Below, piece after piece: positions 9,026 through 18,541 of a DNA stretch of 64,000 nucleotides. Source of the DNA: Bryobacterales bacterium F-183 (GTDB lineage Bacteria > Acidobacteriota > Terriglobia > Bryobacterales > Bryobacteraceae); contig AP025252.1 in the NCBI GenBank assembly GCA_016865505.2, positions 496,001 through 560,000 on the forward strand, in the 5' to 3' direction. A model generated the notes under the pieces. It was not told the DNA's origin. It worked only from the letters and a program-made list of their open reading frames with translations, and searched no databases. Both the position numbers and the translations under genes were made by a program. Every line of letters begins with the position of its first letter. The first letter of the stretch is position 1.

Positions 9026-9869
9026 AAGCAGCGGCCGCCGCCACCCGAACCTGCTCGATCTCTTCTGGCGTGTACCGCCGCGTACGCCCGTGCTCAAACG
9101 CCACCTTCAGGTGCAGCCGCGCGACAAACGCATCGACGGCCGCATCCTGCAACCGCCGGGCCGACGGCAACGCGCGCTCATCCTGCAACAACGGCAGCGC
9201 CTCACGGGCGACACTATCCGGCAGATCCGGCAACATCCGCAGCACGAACTCGGGCTCGACGACTGACGCTTTGGAATGCAGCGCCGTACGTATCCGGACC
9301 TCCTGCGCCTCTTGCCCCGCGATCCGCAACCCGATCGACGCCGCCAGATTCCGCGGCACCAGCAAGGCCCCACCGGCTTCACTTCGTACCAGCACATTGC
9401 CCCGTAGCATCCGCATCAGCAGTGCAACAGCCTCTTCCCCGCAGTACCCCGCCGCGGCAATCGCCAATCCCGAAGGCTGCATCTTCGCGACACCCGGCAG
9501 CAGGTATTCGCAAGGAACCTGCGAATGATCGCACCGCTGAAAGTACGCGCTAATCGCCTTCGCCCGTACCTCCGACGCCGAATCGTTCAGCGACGGCTCC
9601 ATCGCCCGGCACGCCGCATCCCCGCCAATCTGCTGCAGTACCGCAATCGTCTCGCCCCGCACCGCGACATCGCCGTCCACCGCATACCGTGCGATCTCCG
9701 GCACAGCGGCCTCGCCTAGCCGTACCAGCAGCCCCGTGTTTTCCAGTTTTCCTTGACGGATTTCCGCAAACACCCGGTCCACCGTCTGCTGATTGTCGGC
9801 AAAAGCGGCAACCCCACAGAAGGAAGACAACACCACCACGGCAAGACCAACAGCGTTGTTGCGTAGCAC
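9015..9869 (-). CDS. Exported HEAT-repeat protein
   Basis: 284 residues. A Sec signal peptide is clear (MLRNNAVGLAVVVLSSFCGVAAFA, cut after AFA near residue 24). The mature part has helical HEAT-like repeats: VAVRGETIAVLQQIGG, SEVRAKAISAYFQ, CGEEAVALLMRMLRG and DSVAREALPLLQD. Such repeats form protein-binding solenoids; no catalytic motif is seen. It lies downstream of the giant repeat protein gene on the same strand, separated by a terminator, so it is probably transcribed separately. Function unknown. Confidence 0.75.
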   Translation of the reverse strand: MLRNNAVGLAVVVLSSFCGVAAFADNQQTVDRVFAEIRQGKLENTGLLVRLGEAAVPEIARYAVDGDVAVRGETIAVLQQIGGDAACRAMEPSLNDSASEVRAKAISAYFQRCDHSQVPCEYLLPGVAKMQPSGLAIAAAGYCGEEAVALLMRMLRGNVLVRSEAGGALLVPRNLAASIGLRIAGQEAQEVRIRTALHSKASVVEPEFVLRMLPDLPDSVAREALPLLQDERALPSARRLQDAAVDAFVARLHLKVAFEHGRTRRYTPEEIEQVRVAAAAAFIP

Positions 9870-9918
9870 AGGCGTTCCTCTTCAACTGTACCGTCTTATC
9901 CTCGCGAGCATACAGAAA

Positions 9919-9953
9919 AAGGGCGGGACCACCATCCAGGTGACCCCGCCCTT
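9919..9953 (-). terminator. Rho-independent terminator of the giant repeat-protein gene
   Basis: Arms AAGGGCGGG (9919-9927) and CCCGCCCTT (9945-9953) form a perfect 9-bp stem. On the minus strand the stem is followed by a run of five T, the arrangement of an intrinsic terminator. It lies 21 bases beyond the stop at 9975. Confidence 0.85.
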
Positions 9954-9974
9954 ACCAACCAAACCAGCGCTAGA

Positions 9975-12900
9975 TTATGGCTTCCGCATCACCGGGAACG
10001 ACGTAAACGCCCCCGTGTTGTTGAACCGCAATCCCAGACCCGTAATCTGCGTCGTCGACGTGAACTCAATCGTGCCGCGGCGTCCCCGTGTCGGGACAAA
10101 GCGGTCGGTCAAGGCAAACGGGACGTACGCGCGGCTGGCCAGACTGATCGAGTCCGAACCCAACTGCACGCCGTTCTCGTCGCGAATCACAACGGCAATG
10201 GTCGACCCCAAGGTCGCGCTCGAATTCACCAGAGCCATCGCCGTGGTGAAGTCGCCCGTGTTATCGAACGGCAGCACCATCCGCGTACCCGTGGACGTCA
10301 GCGTCACCGCTGCTTCCTGATCGGGACGGCCCGTCACACGCTGGCGGAACACCGCCAACCCGCTCACATTCCGCGCGCTGGTCAACTGCGCCCAACCCTG
10401 CACCAGGGCCGTTTCGCCACCAAGAGTCTCGATGACGTACGTACCGCCGGGCTGGATCGTATCTTCCACCACTGCTGTATTCACACCGCTCAGCAACGCG
10501 CCTTGCAGCGGCATCACCAGGGCAGAACCATCGGCACGCCAGAACCGCAGCGTGAACGATGCCGCCTGCGAATCCAGGTTCACCAAGGTAATCACGGTCT
10601 TCCAACCGCCACCATCGGCCACCTGCGAAATCACCTGCGACACTTCTGCCGACGGAGCCGTCAACGGTACATTCAGCGATGGCAGCGACGTAAACGCGCC
10701 ACCCGTGTTGAACCGCAAGCCAAGCGCCGAGAAGTCCGCGCCACTCGACGAGAACTCCGCCGAACCGCGACGTCCTGCCACCGCCGGGAACCGGTCGGCA
10801 AAGGTGAACGCGGTCTGTCCACGCGACGGAAGGTTCACGCTATCCGTGATCAAACCGACCCCGTCCGTACCCTTCGGCGTCACCGACACCGCACGAGCGC
10901 CCGTTGCCGTGTTCGCAATCGCGATGCCCGACACAAAGCCCTGCGTGTTGTCGTACGGCAGCACAAACCGTGCGGAAGGCGTCACTGCGCTCACCGCCGC
11001 TTCCTGATCCGGACGTCCCGTCACGCGCTGGCGGAAAATGCCAAGCCCGCTGATGTTCTGCGTGCTCGTCAACTCTGCCCAACCCTGGCTCAACGTCGGC
11101 GTCGCACCAGTTGTATTGATCGTCCGCGCACCACCCACCGGGATCGTGCCCGACAGCGATTCCAAACGCCCCGTCTCACCTTCAAACGGCAGCGCCAGCG
11201 CGCCATCGTTCGAATAGAAACGCAGCGTATACGCAGCCGGAACCGTATCCAGATTCACCAGCGTGATCGTCGTACGCCAACCGGCGCCATCGGCGATCTG
11301 CGCCAGAATCTGGCGTCCCGAAGGCGCCACCGACACGACATTGAACGTCACCGGAATGGTCAGCGGGCTATTCGCCACGCCAGCCGACGTGATCACCACC
11401 GTACCCGTATAGGTGCCGGAAATCAGCCCCGTCGGATTCGCGGAAATCGTGATGCGGCCGCCGGTCGTACCCGATGCCGGATTCACCGTCAGCCAGTTGC
11501 CGCCATTGATCGTCGACGCCACTGCCGTATAACCGGACGTACCCGCCGTGATCGTCACTTCCTGCGTCACCGCCGTGGTCGAACCCGGAGTGCTCGCCAG
11601 CGTGACGCTTGCCGGCGTGGCCGTCAACGACGGAGCCGTCACCGTAAACGTCACCGGAATCAGCACCGGCCCATTCGACACATCGCTCGACGCGATACCA
11701 ATCGAACCCTGGTAAATTCCAGGCGCCAGACCCGCACCGTTCACCGATACCGTCACCGTACCCGGCGTCGAACCAGACTGCGGATTCACCGTCAGCCAGC
11801 CGCCACCAGACACCGTCGACGTCGTCAATGAGTACGCCCCGCTGCCGCCAATCGAAGTCAAGGTCAATGTCTGCGATGCCGGAGCCACGCCGCCACCCGG
11901 CTGCGTAAACGTCAGCGCCGTCGGCGTCACACCCAACGTCGCCGTAGGCTGCACCGTCAACCGTACCGGCACCGTAATCGGCGTCGCGACATTCTGTACC
12001 GAGATCTGAATCGAACCCTCGTACCGGCCCACAGGCAAGCCAAACGGCAGCACCTGTACGCTGATGCTCGCCGGCGTATTGCCCGATGTCGGACCCGCCA
12101 GCAGCCATCCCGTACCGCCGCTCGTCGTCGACACGTTCGCCGTGAACGGACGCGAACTGCCATCCGTCATGATCACCGTGATGTTACGCGCCGCCGGCGG
12201 ATTGCCATTCACCGGAGCGGTCAAATCCAGGTACGTCGGCGTGACATTGAACAGCGGTGTATCGGACACGTTCAGCACCACGTTCAACGTCGGCGATGTC
12301 GGAGGCACAGGCGTATAGCCGGCCTGCGGAGCAAACGTCACCGTCGCCCGGTATTGGCCTGCCGCCAAAGCCGCCGCCGCAATTGGATTCAACCCCAGCG
12401 TAATCGTACCCGGCGTCGTACCCTGCGTAATCGCACCGCTCAACCACGTCGCGTTCTCCGGCGTGATCGAAGTGATGGACGACACATAAGCGTACGCAGC
12501 GCCGCTGCTCGAGATGTTCACGATCTGGTTCGAAGGCGTCGTCTGTCCCTTTTGATAGTTAAAGGTGATGGTGCCCGGATCAATCAGAACCGACGTGCTG
12601 CCGCTCACCACAAGCTTCACCGGAATCGTGACGGTATTGCCCAATCCGGCAACCGTGATCTGGCCGCTATAGGTGCCCGGAGGCAGCCCCGTCGCATCCA
12701 CAAATCCCTGCACCGTACCCGGAGCCGCGCCAACCGCCGGACCCGCCGTCAGCCAAGCGCCACCGTTAAAGGTCGTGACAGAAGGCGTAAAGCCCGCCCC
12801 CGCCACCGTAGAACTTACATTGATCGTCGGCAGCGGCTGCACCAGGCTCGATGCGGCCCCGCCCGTATTCACAGTCAGCGAGATGCTTTCCTGCGACACG

Positions 12901-13892
12901 CTGAGAATCGGCTGATCCGTCACCGTGAACGACACCGGCACGATCACCGCTTGCCCCACGCCACCGGCCGGGGAAATCTGGATCGAACCGTTATAGGTGC
13001 CATTCGGCAGCCCCGCCGGATTCAGCGAAACGTCAATCGTACCCGGGCTCGTCCCGATCTGCGGCGTCACGATCAACCATCCCGCCGGAGTAGAAGTCGG
13101 CGTCGCCGTGAACGGCTGCGACGTCGCGGAGGTCAAGGTCAACTGCCGGTTCACGGTGGACCCGTTGCGCAAGGTCGACACATTCACCGCCCCCGGACTC
13201 ACCGTCACAAACTGGCTCGCGCCCACCGTCAGCGACACCGGCACATTCACCGTCGTACGGTTCGGCGCCGCGATCGCCACTTGTCCGGTATACGTACCGT
13301 TGCCAAGCGCACCCGGATTCACCCGCACCACCACAACGCCCGGCGTCGTATTGCCCGACGAAATCACCTGCAGCCAGCTTCCGCCGTCCGTGGTCGTGCC
13401 CGTAGCCGTAAAGCCCGTCGCAGACCCCGTGCTGCCGACCAGAATGAGCTGTTCATCCGATGCCGGCTCCACCGTCGAACCCGTTCCGCGCCGGAACGTC
13501 AGATTCTGCGGGCTCACCGACAACTGCGCATTCGCGACAACGTTCAGCGTCACGTTCACAGACGCCGAGTTGACGCCCGCCGCGCTGATCAGAACGGTGC
13601 CCGTGTAAGTTCCCACCGGCAGGTTCGTGCTGTTTGCAGTAACCGAGATCCGCGCCGGCGTGGTCGCAGTAATATTCGACACACTCAGCCAGTTGCCACC
13701 CGTATTGGTGGAGGCGGTGATATTGGTTGTGAGGGCCGTTTCCCCGGTATGGCGAATCGCAACCGACTGGGCTGCCGGTGAGGCGCCTCCTGCGGTTGCT
13801 GTAAATGTCAGTTGATTAGGCCCGGTCAAAAGGACCTGCGCCGACAAGGGCAAGGCTGCCAGAAAGCACAGTGCACTTGCAATGCTTCTCAT
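9975..13892 (-). CDS. Giant secreted protein with repeated BACON/Ig-like modules
   Basis: 1305 residues from the ATG at 13892, chosen because GGAGGAG lies 9 bases upstream and a signal peptide follows at once (MRSIASALCFLAALPLSAQ). About eight beta-sandwich modules of roughly 90 residues follow, each with a variant of WLxVxPxxGxTPGxxxVxxxxxGLPxGTYxGxxxI, the BACON-like pattern. The C-terminal ~400 residues hold two copies of a different module (QILAQIADGAGWRTTITLVN and QVISQVADGGGWKTVITLVN). Likely an extracellular or surface protein, perhaps binding carbohydrate or mucin-like polymers; this is inference. TATAGT about 44 bases before the start could be a -10 box. It follows the sigma-factor pair on the same strand. 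Confidence 0.88.
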   Translation of the reverse strand: MRSIASALCFLAALPLSAQVLLTGPNQLTFTATAGGASPAAQSVAIRHTGETALTTNITASTNTGGNWLSVSNITATTPARISVTANSTNLPVGTYTGTVLISAAGVNSASVNVTLNVVANAQLSVSPQNLTFRRGTGSTVEPASDEQLILVGSTGSATGFTATGTTTDGGSWLQVISSGNTTPGVVVVRVNPGALGNGTYTGQVAIAAPNRTTVNVPVSLTVGASQFVTVSPGAVNVSTLRNGSTVNRQLTLTSATSQPFTATPTSTPAGWLIVTPQIGTSPGTIDVSLNPAGLPNGTYNGSIQISPAGGVGQAVIVPVSFTVTDQPILSVSQESISLTVNTGGAASSLVQPLPTINVSSTVAGAGFTPSVTTFNGGAWLTAGPAVGAAPGTVQGFVDATGLPPGTYSGQITVAGLGNTVTIPVKLVVSGSTSVLIDPGTITFNYQKGQTTPSNQIVNISSSGAAYAYVSSITSITPENATWLSGAITQGTTPGTITLGLNPIAAAALAAGQYRATVTFAPQAGYTPVPPTSPTLNVVLNVSDTPLFNVTPTYLDLTAPVNGNPPAARNITVIMTDGSSRPFTANVSTTSGGTGWLLAGPTSGNTPASISVQVLPFGLPVGRYEGSIQISVQNVATPITVPVRLTVQPTATLGVTPTALTFTQPGGGVAPASQTLTLTSIGGSGAYSLTTSTVSGGGWLTVNPQSGSTPGTVTVSVNGAGLAPGIYQGSIGIASSDVSNGPVLIPVTFTVTAPSLTATPASVTLASTPGSTTAVTQEVTITAGTSGYTAVASTINGGNWLTVNPASGTTGGRITISANPTGLISGTYTGTVVITSAGVANSPLTIPVTFNVVSVAPSGRQILAQIADGAGWRTTITLVNLDTVPAAYTLRFYSNDGALALPFEGETGRLESLSGTIPVGGARTINTTGATPTLSQGWAELTSTQNISGLGIFRQRVTGRPDQEAAVSAVTPSARFVLPYDNTQGFVSGIAIANTATGARAVSVTPKGTDGVGLITDSVNLPSRGQTAFTFADRFPAVAGRRGSAEFSSSGADFSALGLRFNTGGAFTSLPSLNVPLTAPSAEVSQVISQVADGGGWKTVITLVNLDSQAASFTLRFWRADGSALVMPLQGALLSGVNTAVVEDTIQPGGTYVIETLGGETALVQGWAQLTSARNVSGLAVFRQRVTGRPDQEAAVTLTSTGTRMVLPFDNTGDFTTAMALVNSSATLGSTIAVVIRDENGVQLGSDSISLASRAYVPFALTDRFVPTRGRRGTIEFTSTTQITGLGLRFNNTGAFTSFPVMRKP

Positions 13893-13987
13893 TGAGTAAA
13901 TAACTCCTCCAGGCGGCCGTCGTGCTGCCGCACTACTATAGACCCGCAAATCGGGACTTTTCGTACAGTAGCGCAAGAAAAAGTTCT

Positions 13988-14638
13988 TTACATCTTTTGC
14001 GGCGTAATCTGCAGGTATTTCTGTATCTTTGGCTCCAAAGCAGCTAAAAGTGTTTCATTTTGTTGATTTTCCAGGCCGGAAACTACATACACCAGGTGGT
14101 CGTGGGTCTCAGAACCGGACACCGCAAACCGGACCGTACGCGAGGTCGTCGGCTTCGCCATCCCTTCGCCTTCCTGCTTCCGAGTGACAATCAGCGACAC
14201 CAATTTGGACTCTCCGTCGGTCAACGCAACATGAATATACGGCCGTCCGCGGAACTGGCATCGATGGCACATCGCCACCCGGTACCCGTCCGGAATCGCG
14301 CCCGACACCGCCTCCACCAACAACGGATCCTCAAGAGGACCGTTATGCCGCATCAACCCGCGATGCAGCGTGCAATGGATGTGGTCGGCCAACCCCGGCC
14401 GCAAGGCGGAGGACACCAGCAGCGTCTCCATCTGTCCCAAATCGGGCTCAAACACAAAAAAGACAACGGCCATGGCGGCAGCGGCAAGGACAGCCAGGTT
14501 CCAGCCCTTGCCTGGACGCTGGGCCGCACGAAGCGACGCGCGCACCCGATGCTCCACCCGTCCGGGCATCGCCTCTTCCGACGACGCGACCGCCTGCCGC
14601 AGCCGTCTCAAATACTGTTCTTCTTGTGGATGGCTCAT
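13988..14638 (-). CDS. Anti-sigma factor-like membrane protein
   Basis: 216 residues with one membrane segment (about 47-63, LAVLAAAAMAVVFFVF) after a cytoplasmic N-terminus of ~45 residues rich in Arg. The outer part has His and Cys residues (HIHCTLHR, CHRCQFRGRPYIH) that could bind metal or sense redox state. It starts 3 bases after the ECF sigma factor gene, the normal position for its anti-sigma partner. No clear zinc-anti-sigma motif (HxxxCxxC) is present in the N-terminal part, so the assignment rests on topology and context. Confidence 0.6.
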   Translation of the reverse strand: MSHPQEEQYLRRLRQAVASSEEAMPGRVEHRVRASLRAAQRPGKGWNLAVLAAAAMAVVFFVFEPDLGQMETLLVSSALRPGLADHIHCTLHRGLMRHNGPLEDPLLVEAVSGAIPDGYRVAMCHRCQFRGRPYIHVALTDGESKLVSLIVTRKQEGEGMAKPTTSRTVRFAVSGSETHDHLVYVVSGLENQQNETLLAALEPKIQKYLQITPQKM

Positions 14639-14641
14639 GAT

Positions 14642-15130
14642 TTACAACACCCGGGCCTCAGTCAAAAACGCACGCAACTGCCGCCTCGCGCGGCTCAATC
14701 GCGACATCACGGTTCCGGCCGGAATACCCAGCACTTCCGCCGCTTCTTTGTAGGAAAACTCCTCGACGTCGACGAGAAGCACAATCGTCCGCGCATCCAG
14801 AGTCAGACGACCCAACGCCGCCAGCAGGTCGGCATCGGAAATCGAATCCTCCACCGGCGGGACATACACGGGGTCGATCTCCAGCGGACGTTCAAACCGG
14901 TCCCGAATCCGCTTCCAAAGCCGCCGCTGATGGCTCACCCGGTAAAACAGGATCTTCATCAACCACGCCCGGCAATTCGTACCCGGCTCATACCGGTGGA
15001 AGGACTTCCACGCCTGAAGATACACCTCTTGCGTCAGGTCCTCGGCGCGAACCGGGTCGCCCACCACGCGCCGCGCCGCACGGTAAACATCGGGCATGTG
15101 AGGCATCGCCTCAGTCTCAAAGTCCGCCAC
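14642..15130 (-). CDS. ECF-type RNA polymerase sigma factor
   Basis: 162 residues, an ECF sigma factor. Region 2 includes AEDLTQEVYLQAWKSFHRYE and the NCRAWLMKIL element. Region 4 is ILLxDxEExSYKEAAEVLGIPAGTVMSRLSRARRQLR-like and visible as SYKEAAEVLGIPAGTVMSRL. It should direct polymerase to a small regulon, possibly its own operon. Start is GTG at 15130; no Shine-Dalgarno is seen. The peroxiredoxin-like gene ends 14 bases upstream, so thiol stress could be linked to this regulator; this is inference from context. Confidence 0.93.
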   Translation of the reverse strand: MADFETEAMPHMPDVYRAARRVVGDPVRAEDLTQEVYLQAWKSFHRYEPGTNCRAWLMKILFYRVSHQRRLWKRIRDRFERPLEIDPVYVPPVEDSISDADLLAALGRLTLDARTIVLLVDVEEFSYKEAAEVLGIPAGTVMSRLSRARRQLRAFLTEARVL

Positions 15131-15144
15131 TGCCGCAACTAAGC

Positions 15145-15678
15145 TTACTGCGCCGGAGGAGGGTTCAAAATCTTCGCGATCTCGGCCGCATCCGTACGCC
15201 CGCCATGAGACATGCTGATCTTCGAATAGAACACCTTGCCGTCCTTGCCAATCAAGTAGGTGGAAGGATAAGCCGTCTCCTTGGGAGCATCCCAGCGCAA
15301 CCCGTACTGGTTGGTGAACTTGTAATCGGGATCGAGCAGCATGTCAAAGTTCTCCGGCAGAGACTTGTCGGCGGCGAACTCCTTCGCCCGCGCCTCGAGG
15401 TTATCCGGCGGACCCGGGTACACAAACAGCACCCGCTCGCCTTCGAACATCTTCTGATTGCGGATAAAGTCCTGCACCTGCCGGTTGCACAGCGGGCACT
15501 GATAGCCGGGGAACCCACGCAACACAACCAGCGCGACAGGCCCGTGCTTCAGCTCTTCCGAAAGCCGTACCTGCTTCCCCCGCAGGGACTGCAAGGCAAA
15601 ATCCGGAGCCGCACTCCCCTTCTCCACCATCCCCGCCGCCATCAAGGCAGCAATCGCAAACGTCGTAAAAGTCAGCAT
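15145..15678 (-). CDS. Exported AhpC/TSA-family thioredoxin-fold protein
   Basis: 177 residues. It starts with a short hydrophobic segment (MLTFTTFAIAALMAAGM) that could be a signal or anchor. The AhpC/TSA fold follows: PDFALQSLRGKQVRL, then GFPGYQCPLCNRQV with Cys61 and Cys64 (a CPLC motif), and PSTYLIGKDGKVFYSKI. Expected activity is peroxide reduction or thiol-disulfide exchange in the periplasm. It is upstream of the ECF sigma gene on the same strand, 14 bases away. Confidence 0.85.
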   Translation of the reverse strand: MLTFTTFAIAALMAAGMVEKGSAAPDFALQSLRGKQVRLSEELKHGPVALVVLRGFPGYQCPLCNRQVQDFIRNQKMFEGERVLFVYPGPPDNLEARAKEFAADKSLPENFDMLLDPDYKFTNQYGLRWDAPKETAYPSTYLIGKDGKVFYSKISMSHGGRTDAAEIAKILNPPPAQ

Positions 15679-15740
15679 CTACCCACCATCATGCCCCCAC
15701 CCCCAAACTTTATTCCACCGCTCCGTGCCTGTTACGGTGC

Positions 15741-15779
15741 CTGTCACCGTGCCGCTTCCGGTGACACTCACGGTGACAG
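15741..15779. repeat. Inverted repeat CTGTCACCGTG in an intergenic repeat cluster
   Basis: Arms CTGTCACCGTG (15741-15751) and CACGGTGACAG (15769-15779) match perfectly over 11 bp with a 17-base loop. Further copies of the core (GGTGCCTGT upstream, CCGGTGACA inside the loop) make nested alternatives. It lies between the acylase stop and the peroxiredoxin-like start, both minus strand. There is no T-run, so it is either a REP-like element or a weak terminator. Confidence 0.55.
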
Positions 15780-15836
15780 TCAGGAAGCGGTACGCCCAGA
15801 CAAATCCGACCTCGGAACTCCCCTACCCCACCTCAG

Positions 15837-17981
15837 CTAGGGCTGGTACTCCCGCTCCAAATTCGCCTTGATTTCCGCCTCCGTGAACCACACCGGCCGG
15901 ACCCCATGCTTTGCGAACACCCCAATCTGATCGCAGCAGTGCTTCGACCCCGGATTCGTCGTCTGCCCATATGACACCACGGAGTATGCCTTCAATGGCT
16001 TCGTGAACTCCACCGCCAACACCCACGCATCCCCGAACCCCAGCAGCGGTTTCCCCTCGCCGACCCACCCCGCCGCACCGCGACCATCCTTTGTATCCAC
16101 CCCAAACTGCTGGACCTTGTACACCCCATAGTTCCCGCTCGCGCCATCCCCCGGCAAATCTACCCCCTGGAAGCGGAACCGGTTCGCCTCCCCATATGCG
16201 ACATCCAGCCGTCCCCACTTCTTCCGTACCGCCTCCGACGCCTGCCGCATCATCGCCACCGCCCCCTCGGGATCCCCCAATCCCCGAGGCGTAGTCGCCG
16301 GATTCGCCGCATCCCAAGGCGTCGCGTACGGCTTTTTGGACCTCGCCAGATACGGCTGCGCCCATGCCAGAAACAGCACCGCGCCCTTGCTCTCCGCTGC
16401 CGTCTTGTTATCCCACCCCGCCAGGACCTCCGCCGCCTCGGTCTGCCCATCCTTCCGCAGCGCCGCCACCAGATCGCCCTTGATCCGCTCCGCCAGTACG
16501 GACCTCGTGTTGTACTTCATCTCCATCACACTCGCGATGTCATGCTTGGCGTCATTATTCAGCAACTCCAGAATCGACTGCTGCCGTAACCGCAACTCCC
16601 CGCGTTCGAAGTACGACGGGTACGCCTCCTGCTTCAGTGCCCCCTTCAGGTTCGTGTACCAGGGAGCATCATTCGAATTTGCGATATACCCGCCCGCCGG
16701 ATTCACCATCTGCGGGAACTCCGTAAACTTATGGAATTTCTTCCACAAGTACTTCTCCTCTGCCGGCACCGGCTTCTTGTAATCCGTACCGTCCTCCAAC
16801 CGCTTGGGCAGCCGCGCATTCCACGCGTAATAAATGTTGCCCGCCGCATCCGCGTACGTGAAGTGCGAAAACGGAATCACATTCCGCTCCATCTCCTTCC
16901 GGAACTCCGGCAGATTCTTCGTCTTCGCCAGGCGATAAAACCCTTCGTAGTACCGCACCGCGTCCAACCCCGCAGACTGTACGACATAAATCTTGCCGCC
17001 CGCCCGAGCCACTACCGGACCCAGATGCGTCTCCTCAAACGTCCGCGTCTGCCCCGCGATGGTCACTTTGTTTTGGACCAAAGCGCGGCTCTTTCCCGCG
17101 TATAGATAGTGAGTGGCAGGATTCTTGGGATCTTCGGCGAGGTAAAACACGTCCACAAGATCCGGAGCATTATTGGTGTTTACCCACCCCAGATGCTCGT
17201 TGAATCCAGCTCGCAACACCGGGATACCCGGCAACGTGGACCCGTAGAAGTTGATCTTGCCAGGAACCGTCACGTGGGCCTCCCAGTACAGGGAACTCCA
17301 CGACAGATGGGGATTGCCCAGCAGGATTGGCGACCCGGACTTGGTACGGCTGCCGTGCAGCGCAAAGGCGTTTGACCCATCGGCATCAAACGGCTCGGCG
17401 GCGATGCCTTCACCTTGCGGCTCAGCCGGAGGAGGAGCAATCACGCCGCGAAGATCCGGTGCGCGTGAAATGGTGCCGATGCCGGCCAGCCCGCCGGACC
17501 TCGTATTGGCGATCACGTCCGCGCCGGTAAAGCCACTGGCGGGAATCCACTTGGGCAGCGATGCCCGGTGTTCGCCGATGTAGGCGTTCACGCCCGCGAT
17601 GTAGGAGCCGATGAGGCCCTTGTACAGCGGGTTCAGCTTTTCGTACATCCGGGCCGAAAGCTCGTTGTTGCGAAATTGTTGGATCCGGAAGTCGGCGTCG
17701 ATCGGAGCGCCATAGGCTTGATGCGCTTCGCCTCGTGCAGCCATCAGCCGCTTGGCGATCTCTTCGCAGTGATCCTCCGCCTGGGCGTACCCCAGTGCGT
17801 AGGATGCGGCCTTTTCGTTGTCCGCCAGTATGTGCGGGACGCCCAAAGTGTCGCGGCGGATGGTGGCCTTCCCGTAAGGGTTAGCGGCGGCCAGCGCCGA
17901 AGAAGTGGAAAGTAGCAGGCAAAGCAGCAGCAACAGCGGCATCCCGGAATGATAACGGAAACGAGATCCTCGCCGGGGCAT
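15837..17981 (-). CDS. Penicillin acylase family protein (Ntn-hydrolase)
   Basis: 714 residues. A signal peptide is present (MPRRGSRFRYHS then MPLLLLLCLLLSTSSALA); the basic residues before the hydrophobic core favour the start at 17981, with ATG 17942 as alternative. The precursor is an Ntn hydrolase: RDTLGVPHI at the start of the alpha chain and the autocatalytic cleavage site DGSNAFAL with nucleophile Ser203. Family members hydrolyse amide bonds of acylated amino acids, lactams or homoserine lactones in the periplasm. Substrate cannot be told. Divergent from the lectin-like gene with 35 bases between. Confidence 0.92.
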   Translation of the reverse strand: MPRRGSRFRYHSGMPLLLLLCLLLSTSSALAAANPYGKATIRRDTLGVPHILADNEKAASYALGYAQAEDHCEEIAKRLMAARGEAHQAYGAPIDADFRIQQFRNNELSARMYEKLNPLYKGLIGSYIAGVNAYIGEHRASLPKWIPASGFTGADVIANTRSGGLAGIGTISRAPDLRGVIAPPPAEPQGEGIAAEPFDADGSNAFALHGSRTKSGSPILLGNPHLSWSSLYWEAHVTVPGKINFYGSTLPGIPVLRAGFNEHLGWVNTNNAPDLVDVFYLAEDPKNPATHYLYAGKSRALVQNKVTIAGQTRTFEETHLGPVVARAGGKIYVVQSAGLDAVRYYEGFYRLAKTKNLPEFRKEMERNVIPFSHFTYADAAGNIYYAWNARLPKRLEDGTDYKKPVPAEEKYLWKKFHKFTEFPQMVNPAGGYIANSNDAPWYTNLKGALKQEAYPSYFERGELRLRQQSILELLNNDAKHDIASVMEMKYNTRSVLAERIKGDLVAALRKDGQTEAAEVLAGWDNKTAAESKGAVLFLAWAQPYLARSKKPYATPWDAANPATTPRGLGDPEGAVAMMRQASEAVRKKWGRLDVAYGEANRFRFQGVDLPGDGASGNYGVYKVQQFGVDTKDGRGAAGWVGEGKPLLGFGDAWVLAVEFTKPLKAYSVVSYGQTTNPGSKHCCDQIGVFAKHGVRPVWFTEAEIKANLEREYQP

Positions 17982-18016
17982 CTAACCAATCAGACACAAA
18001 AGGACCCCTTCGTTTC

Positions 18017-18541
18017 GTGACCCGCAGATCGTTTTGGACAGTAGCAGCCGCAGCAGCAGCAACAACCGTAGGTTTTGCACAACCGTTCACCCGTGACGAT
18101 TGGAATCGCAACGGTTATGTCCTTGGCACCCGCTGCCAGATCGTCAACCTCGGCTCCGGCAAATTCGTCGAGCTCGACGGGTCCCGCGTCCTGCAACATG
18201 CCACCTCGTCACAGTGGGAGATTCGCAAATCCCCTGCTGGAGGTCCCGCGCGTTACCGCATCGTGCATCGCACCACGGGCATGGTCTTGACGGAAGTTCC
18301 ATCCAACATCGCCAAGAAGCCCTCCGCCCTGATCGCCGCGCCTCCTGCGGACGACGACATCAATCAGGACTGGCGTATCGAATCCTATGGCGACGGCAGC
18401 GTCATGCTCATCGCCGCCTCCGGCAAAGCGCTCGATGTCCCCGGCGGCAGCCGCCGTGACGGAGTGCCCTTGCAGACCTTCCTCCGTAACGGCGACAGCA
18501 ACCAGCGGTTTGTCCTCCGAATGCCAGACCAACAGCGTTAG
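18017..18541 (+). CDS. Exported ricin-type beta-trefoil lectin-like protein
   Basis: 174 residues. Start GTG at 18017 gives MTRRSFWTVAAAAAATTVGFAQ, a twin-arginine-like signal peptide. The mature part is one ricin-type (RICIN) beta-trefoil domain: VNLGSGKFVELDGS, IVHRTTGMVLTEV, INQDWRIESYGDGSVMLIAASGKALDVPGGS, with QDW/NQRF as the QxW-type repeats. Such domains bind sugars. Its stop overlaps the convergent PEP-CTERM-like gene by 4 bases. Confidence 0.8.
   Translation: MTRRSFWTVAAAAAATTVGFAQPFTRDDWNRNGYVLGTRCQIVNLGSGKFVELDGSRVLQHATSSQWEIRKSPAGGPARYRIVHRTTGMVLTEVPSNIAKKPSALIAAPPADDDINQDWRIESYGDGSVMLIAASGKALDVPGGSRRDGVPLQTFLRNGDSNQRFVLRMPDQQR

Noticed and set aside
12354-13781. 475-codon plus-strand frame opposite the giant repeat protein
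   Set aside because: Arg-rich shadow of the repeated BACON modules; the minus-strand frame has signal peptide, Shine-Dalgarno and terminator.
9975-13892. Repeated DNA that might be a CRISPR or satellite array
   Set aside because: The periodicity (about 270 bp) comes from diverged protein modules; no short identical repeats with spacers exist. No CRISPR array was seen anywhere in the window.
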